DNA of 64,000 nt, from the NCBI GenBank assembly GCA_964407405.1, contig CAYOVH010000002.1, positions 1 through 64,000 on the forward strand. Direction: 5' to 3'. Below are positions 59,803-64,000 of the stretch, in pieces. Made by a program: the position numbers and the translations under genes. The DNA comes from JASLCR01 sp964407405. GTDB lineage: Bacteria; Patescibacteriota; Saccharimonadia; Saccharimonadales; Saccharimonadaceae. Every line of letters starts with the position of its first letter. Positions within the stretch are counted from its first letter, which is position 1. The notes beneath the pieces are model-generated. The model worked only from the letters and a program-made list of their open reading frames with translations. It had not been told where the DNA came from and ran no database searches.

Positions 59803-60509
59803 TGATAGAAGTAAAAAATGTCGGCAAGGTATACGGCAAAAAGAAAAATACCTTTACGGCACTATCGGATGTCGAGTTTACAATTCCAGATGGACAGATC
59901 ACAGCGATTGTCGGAAAGTCCGGTTCGGGCAAGTCAACCTTGATGCATGTGATGAGCGGGCTTGATCATGCGACCAGCGGAGAAGTAGTGATTGATGGCG
60001 AGAGTCTCAGTAAGATGAAGCAGAAAAATATTGATAGGTTTCGTGCGCATCAGATGAGCTTTATTTTTCAGAGCTTTTTTGTGCAAGGTAACGAAACTTG
60101 CTATGACAACGTTAGCCTGCCGCTTGAGATTGCCAATGTGCCGCGATCGCGCCGTCAAAAGATGATCCTCCAAGCACTGGAGGCTGTTGAGCTTGAAGAC
60201 AAAGTTCGTGCAAAAGCCAAGGATCTGTCTGGCGGACAAAAGCAACGGCTGGCCATCGCGAGGGCAATCGTCAACCAGCCAAAGATTTTATTTGCCGATG
60301 AGCCAACGGGCAACCTCGATTCAGTAACCGGAGAGAAAATCGAGGAGTTGCTATTTGACTATGCGCGAGACAAAAACGCCACATTGATCATTGTCACGCA
60401 CGATAGTGATCTGGCGAGCCGATGCGACCGTGAGATACATATGAAAGACGGCTGGCTCATCAAAGGCAGTGACATGAAGCAGGCGAAGAAAGTGAGGGTG
60501 AGCCTATGA
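59802..60509 (+). CDS. ABC transporter ATP-binding protein (MacB/LolD type)
   Basis: A 235-residue ATPase: Walker A GKSGSGKST, the FIFQSF Q-loop, LSGGQKQRLAIARAI signature and LFADEPTGNLDSVTG Walker B, and the switch His in IVTHD. The TGNLD and short length mark the MacB/LolD/FtsE class, mechanotransmission ATPases for export or lipoprotein release. It overlaps uppP by one base and the permease by 4 bases. Substrate unknown. Confidence 0.92.
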   Translation: MIEVKNVGKVYGKKKNTFTALSDVEFTIPDGQITAIVGKSGSGKSTLMHVMSGLDHATSGEVVIDGESLSKMKQKNIDRFRAHQMSFIFQSFFVQGNETCYDNVSLPLEIANVPRSRRQKMILQALEAVELEDKVRAKAKDLSGGQKQRLAIARAIVNQPKILFADEPTGNLDSVTGEKIEELLFDYARDKNATLIIVTHDSDLASRCDREIHMKDGWLIKGSDMKQAKKVRVSL

Positions 60510-61768
60510 AAACAGCAGATATTATACGACGCGCAGGCCGCAATCTACGCCAGGCGAAAGTCCGCACATTGTTGACGGCACTGGCGATCAGCGTGGGTGC
60601 ATTTACGATCACGTTGGCGCTTGCGGCCGGTACGGGTGGCAAAGAGTATACCGATAGCTTGATCCAAAATAATGGTGATGCGCGCAGTCTCAGTGTATTT
60701 GCCAAAAGCTCGACCCAAGATGACTCTTCGGGTCCGAAAAAGTACGGCACTACTGAGGCAAGCCAGGGTTTGCTTGGCAAAAAAGATGTTGAGCGTATCA
60801 AAAAAATTGCCGGTGTCGAAAGTGTGACCCCAATGTACAATATCAATGCCACCTATATGGTCGGACCCAACAATATTCGCTACGAAACCACTCTGACGAT
60901 CAAGGAAGACCAGACGAATATTCCTCTACTAGCTGGTTCGTTGAAAAATAATCAGCCGAGTCCGGGCAAGGTCGTCATCTCAGACAGTTATGTGGAAGCT
61001 CTTGGTTTTGCAAGTGCCAAGGAAGCGATCGGCCAAACAATAACGCTCCGTATCGATAAGCCTCAAGCCTCTCCTGGTCAGCCGGTTGCCGGTAAGGACA
61101 TGCTGTTTACTATTGAGGCAGTTGATAAAAAATCCGACACAGTTTTGAGGTATGCAGACGGTGTCCGGGTTTCGGCGAGTGATGGCAAAACTATCTATGA
61201 TTTTCAGAATATCACTGGCAACGATCAGTACTACGGTGTAACGGTACGCGTCAAGCCAGATGCCGACCCGATGAAGGTGCAGGCTGCGATCAAGGAGCTT
61301 GATTATGAGGTCTTCTCATTGCAAGACGTGCAGCAGGTGCTATTCACCTTTGTCAACGTTGTGATGGGTGGTGCGGCCGGCTTTGGTGCTCTGGCGATCT
61401 TGGCGTCAATCTTTGGCATCATCAACACTCAATATATTTCGGTGCTCGAACGCACGCAGCAGATCGGACTGATGAAAGCACTTGGCGCACGTCGTAAGGA
61501 CATCGGGCGATTGTTCCGCTACGAGGCAGCATGGGTCGGATTCCTGGGCGGAGTTATCGGAACGGGATTGGCGCTTCTTGTTGGCTTGCTCAACCCGACC
61601 ATTACTCATGCATTGAATCTTGAGAAAGGGACAAATCTTCTAGTCTTTTCACCGCTCTATAGTGCGATATTGATCATTTCGCTTATCGTCGTTGCTGTGG
61701 TTGCGGGGTATTTCCCAAGCAGGAAGGCTGCCAAGCTTGATCCGATTGAGGCATTGAGGACAGAATAA
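60506..61768 (+). CDS. ABC transporter permease (MacB/FtsX type)
   Basis: A 420-residue protein with the MacB plan: a helix at about 23-43, an extracytoplasmic domain of about 220 residues (MacB-PCD-like, with the GVESVTPMYNINATYM opening), then three C-terminal helices with the ERTQQIGLMKALGARRKDIGRLF coupling segment and the final SRKAAKLDPIEALRTE. It pairs with the ATPase upstream. Likely exports a peptide, toxin or lipid; no periplasmic adaptor is visible. Confidence 0.92.
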   Translation: MKTADIIRRAGRNLRQAKVRTLLTALAISVGAFTITLALAAGTGGKEYTDSLIQNNGDARSLSVFAKSSTQDDSSGPKKYGTTEASQGLLGKKDVERIKKIAGVESVTPMYNINATYMVGPNNIRYETTLTIKEDQTNIPLLAGSLKNNQPSPGKVVISDSYVEALGFASAKEAIGQTITLRIDKPQASPGQPVAGKDMLFTIEAVDKKSDTVLRYADGVRVSASDGKTIYDFQNITGNDQYYGVTVRVKPDADPMKVQAAIKELDYEVFSLQDVQQVLFTFVNVVMGGAAGFGALAILASIFGIINTQYISVLERTQQIGLMKALGARRKDIGRLFRYEAAWVGFLGGVIGTGLALLVGLLNPTITHALNLEKGTNLLVFSPLYSAILIISLIVVAVVAGYFPSRKAAKLDPIEALRTE

Positions 61769-61770
61769 GA

Positions 61771-61852
61771 GGAGGGGTCTGCCCCTCCAGGCACTTCACG
61801 AAATGAATTCGTAGAGTACCTTCCGCCCCCTAAAGCGCGTGCATAGCACGCG
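61771..61852. other. Two hairpins between the ABC permease and serS
   Basis: GGAGGGG-TCTG-CCCCTCC (61771-61788) is a 7-pair GC hairpin close after the permease stop. CGCGTGC (61836-61842) with GCACGCG (61846-61852) is a second. Neither is followed by a T run, so termination is uncertain. They lie upstream of the serS promoter. Confidence 0.5.
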
Positions 61853-61871
61853 TGCCTGCGGTGATCCGGCG

Positions 61872-61880
61872 TGATACAAT
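61872..61880 (+). promoter_or_regulatory. serS promoter, extended -10
   Basis: TGA-TACAAT ends 7 bases before the serS ATG, predicting a leaderless mRNA. Confidence 0.65.
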
Positions 61881-61887
61881 AAAGTCT

Positions 61888-63132
61888 ATGTTAGACATAC
61901 GTTATATCCGAGAAAATCCAGAAAAAGTACAGCAAGCTGCCAAAGACAAAGGCTATGACGTATCGATCTCCGAACTTTTGAAGCTTGATGACGAGCGGCG
62001 CGAGCTACAAGGGCGAGTCGATGAGTTGCGCAAAAAACGCAATGCCAACGCTGCAAAGATGAAGGGCGGCAAGCCGGAGCAATCACTGGTTGACGAAGGC
62101 AAGCAGATCAAAATTGAACTTGCTGAGCGAGAAAAATATCTCGAGGCGGCCGATAAAGAGTTTACCAACCTGCTATGGCAAGTGCCAAATATTATCTTTG
62201 ACGACGTGCCACTAGGCGGGGAAGAAGACAGCGTCGAGATCAAGAAATGGGGCGAGCAAAAGACCGGTGCTGTTGATCATCTCGATTTTGCCATCAAACG
62301 CGATTGGGTGGACTTTGAGCGCGGTGCGAAAGTAGCTGGTGCGAAGTTCTACTATCTAAAAGGCGACTTGGCGCTGCTCGAAAATGCGATCACGCAGTTT
62401 ACACTTTCGAAGCTCCAGGAAAAAGGCTTTACATTCATGACAGTTCCGCACTTGGTGAATCAGCGTACGCTGACAGGCACAGGATTTGCACCACGTACTA
62501 GTGATCAGTCAGATGAATATGCTATCGAGGGTGAAGATTTGAGTCTGATCGGCACGGCTGAAATTTCTCTTACCGGCTATCACGCAGATGAGATTATCGA
62601 TGAAGATAAGCTGCCACTCATGTACGCTGGTCTCAGCCCAAGCTACCGCAAAGAAGCCGGCGCAGCAGGCAAACACACTCGTGGCCTCTTCCGCGTGCAT
62701 CAGTTCAACAAGCTAGAGATGTATGCTTTCACGCTCCCTGAGCAGAGCCAGGAAGTGCATGAGAAGCTGCTGGCTATTGAAGAAGAGATTTGGCAAGCAA
62801 TTGGTGTTCCGTATCATGTTATCAATATTGCAGCAGGCGACCTCGGTGCACCGGCAGCGAAGAAGTATGATATTGAATACTGGTCACCAGTCGATGGCAC
62901 GTACCGTGAGCTTACTAGCTGCTCAAACTGTACTGACTTCCAGGCGCGCAACCTCAATATCCGCGTACGCCGCAAGGATGGTTCGGTCGAGACGGTACAT
63001 ACGCTCAATGGTACAGCGGTTAGCCTCGCTCGCTCGCTTATTACAGTTATTGAAAACTTCCAGAATGAAGACGGGACGCTTACCGTGCCGGAAGTCTTGC
63101 GGCCATATCTTAGCGGCCGAGAAATTTTATAA
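61888..63132 (+). CDS. serS: Seryl-tRNA synthetase
   Basis: Charges tRNA-Ser. The 414-residue class II protein has the N-terminal long coiled coil that holds the tRNA variable arm (about 25-105), the TAEISLTGYHADEI segment, motif 2 (YRKEAGAAGKHTRGLFRVHQF), and motif 3 (NGTAVSLARSLITVIENFQ). It starts at 61888; the open frame upstream to 61852 lies before the promoter. Predicted leaderless. Confidence 0.95.
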   Translation: MLDIRYIRENPEKVQQAAKDKGYDVSISELLKLDDERRELQGRVDELRKKRNANAAKMKGGKPEQSLVDEGKQIKIELAEREKYLEAADKEFTNLLWQVPNIIFDDVPLGGEEDSVEIKKWGEQKTGAVDHLDFAIKRDWVDFERGAKVAGAKFYYLKGDLALLENAITQFTLSKLQEKGFTFMTVPHLVNQRTLTGTGFAPRTSDQSDEYAIEGEDLSLIGTAEISLTGYHADEIIDEDKLPLMYAGLSPSYRKEAGAAGKHTRGLFRVHQFNKLEMYAFTLPEQSQEVHEKLLAIEEEIWQAIGVPYHVINIAAGDLGAPAAKKYDIEYWSPVDGTYRELTSCSNCTDFQARNLNIRVRRKDGSVETVHTLNGTAVSLARSLITVIENFQNEDGTLTVPEVLRPYLSGREIL

Positions 63133-63134
63133 AT

Positions 63135-63190
63135 TCGCTTTTCGTCCTTTTGGACTCATCAGCGTAAGTACACACTTACGGAAGCGAACA
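63135..63190. other. Three-way-junction-like inverted repeats after serS
   Basis: TTCGCTT (63135-63141) pairs with AAGCGAA (63183-63189), enclosing GTCC-TTTT-GGAC and CGTAAG-TACACA-CTTACG. A compact three-armed fold lies between the serS stop and the convergent last gene. Transcript-end processing or bidirectional termination is possible; no U run follows. Confidence 0.5.
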
Positions 63191-63221
63191 TGACAGGCAG
63201 ACAGAGGTTCGCTCCTTGGAG

Positions 63222-63785
63222 CTAGTTGTTAGCGAGGCCAACCTCGTTCGGACCGACACTGAACGGAGAGGTTTCGAGCACAACTCGACCGATCTGCCGA
63301 GGCGTGATCTCGCCGATGAAGCTGGTGTCCGACTTCATCACGCCCCCCTCGCGAGTCATCTCGTGCTGGCACAGCGCCACGATCCACCGCAGCATGGTGC
63401 CGGCGATGGCCTCATCGAAGACCTCCTGGACGCCGCTGAAGGCGACGATCAGGCCGTTCTCGATGACGGAGCCACCCCACTTGGTCATGCCAGGGTGGTA
63501 GAGATGCGGAGCATCCTGCTGAACTTTCCGGCTCGGCAAACCAGTCTCCCAGCTCACCTTCGCCTTCTCGACGGCGATGCGCTCGTACTTCTCCTTGTCG
63601 GGGTGGTTGGGCGCGGCGTCCGCGCTGAAGATCACCTCGAATCCGCCAGAAAGGGTGCGCGGGAAGCACACCACGATGGTGCCGGCGAACTTGTTCGTGA
63701 CGCCGTCCTCGTGTGCGGCATCGGCAGTGACGGAGACGATGTCCCACGCCTTCTTGCAGATGTCCGTGGTCAATCCCTTGTACAT
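63222..63785 (-). CDS. Hypothetical protein of foreign composition
   Basis: A 187-residue soluble protein starting at the ATG 63785 after GAGGAGG. Nearly all third codon positions are G or C, unlike every neighbour, which suggests recent transfer. No membrane segment or signal. Segments such as KFAGTIVVCFPRTLSGG and KWGGSVIENGLIVAFSGVQE read as alternating strands and helices, vaguely like GlcG/HbpS-type haem-binding proteins, but I do not claim membership. A long structured leader and a strong promoter lie upstream. Confidence 0.7.
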   Translation of the reverse strand: MYKGLTTDICKKAWDIVSVTADAAHEDGVTNKFAGTIVVCFPRTLSGGFEVIFSADAAPNHPDKEKYERIAVEKAKVSWETGLPSRKVQQDAPHLYHPGMTKWGGSVIENGLIVAFSGVQEVFDEAIAGTMLRWIVALCQHEMTREGGVMKSDTSFIGEITPRQIGRVVLETSPFSVGPNEVGLANN

Positions 63786-63945
63786 GTCATTTTTCTCCTC
63801 CTCATCCGGAACTTGTCTGTTGACCGCACCGGATGGCGGAGACACAAGATGAGGTTCCGCAGCTCTGGTAGAGCGGCAAAATCTCACCTTGTGTTAAATC
63901 TGTCTGCTTGTCAAAGTACTTTGGAAGTTTCCACCTCAACAAAGT
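63786..63945 (-). promoter_or_regulatory. Long structured leader with competing stems and SD-region pseudoknot
   Basis: On the minus strand CACAAG (63893-63888) pairs with CTTGTG (63848-63843). CTTGTGTC (63848-63841) can instead pair with AGACAAG (63818-63812). The second hairpin encloses CCGC/GCGG (63839-63836 with 63827-63824), whose loop CATCCGG (63835-63829) is complementary to CCGGATG (63809-63803), touching the GAGGAGG site. Mutually exclusive stems and an occluded ribosome site have the form of a riboswitch. I match no known class. Confidence 0.6.
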
Positions 63946-63952
63946 GTACTAT

Positions 63953-63981
63953 ATTATAGCAAATTTATGGTAAAAAGTCAA
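63953..63981 (-). promoter_or_regulatory. Consensus promoter of the last gene
   Basis: On the minus strand TTGACT (63981-63976), 17-base spacer ending in TGC, TATAAT (63958-63953). One of the best promoters in the window; it predicts a leader of about 160 bases. Confidence 0.8.
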
Positions 63982-64000
63982 CAGTTTGCTGGGGAGAGTG

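Overview
The window reads as one stretch of a small bacterial genome of the Candidate Phyla Radiation, most likely Candidatus Saccharibacteria (TM7). This is an inference from gene content and gene style: single-copy housekeeping genes packed with overlaps or short gaps, many short or divergent versions of universal proteins (ProRS without the editing insertion, NrdR without zinc cysteines, short adenylate kinase), several lineage-type hypothetical membrane proteins, and TGA used as a normal stop codon (which argues against SR1/Gracilibacteria). I see no rRNA, tRNA, CRISPR array, prophage or insertion sequence. No stretch longer than 300 bases lacks a gene.

Layout. 1-5,000: a priA-def-fmt cluster on the minus strand, divergent from a phosphoribosyltransferase-like gene and a winged-helix regulator. 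5,200-13,800: recJ, rpsU-yqeY-adk-like-map, ftsA-ftsZ-nrdR, then a thioredoxin-like/VKOR/DoxX membrane redox group. 13,800-18,300: a transcriptional T-box leader followed by a decayed GNAT gene, an IMPase-family gene and ileS. 18,300-25,400: a small zincin, a 1260-residue surface protein, a CAP-domain protein and galU. 25,400-34,300: rplU, parAB, lepB, an O-antigen-ligase-like gene, an LCP protein, HtrA and prmC. 34,300-41,900: small envelope proteins, prfA, rpmE, rpsB-tsf. 42,000-43,300: a type IV pilin-like gene carrying a (TC)12 tract that puts its start codon out of frame. 43,300-51,400: recF, frr, prenyl synthases, site-2 protease, CPBP protease, proS with a structured leader, greA. 51,500-63,100: lysS, DUF2207 protein, two ABC exporters, a PadR/PspC stress pair, uppP, serS. 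63,200-64,000: one GC-rich gene of foreign composition behind a long structured leader.

How the genes work together. Several genes serve lipid-carrier and surface biogenesis (polyprenyl synthase, uppS, uppP, LCP, O-antigen ligase, galU). Others handle envelope protein export and quality control (lepB, HtrA, RseP-like, CPBP, VKOR). The rest is mostly translation (four aminoacyl-tRNA synthetases, S2, S21, L21, L31, EF-Ts, RRF, RF1, PrmC, Def, Fmt, Map).

Two points stand out. First, the pilin-like gene looks phase-variable and is OFF in this sequence; 13 or 10 TC units would restore it. Second, many genes have an extended -10 box only 6-10 bases before the start codon, so leaderless mRNAs appear to be a default here. 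Structured leaders (ileS T-box, rpsB pseudoknot, proS leader ORF, and the GC-rich last gene) are the exceptions.
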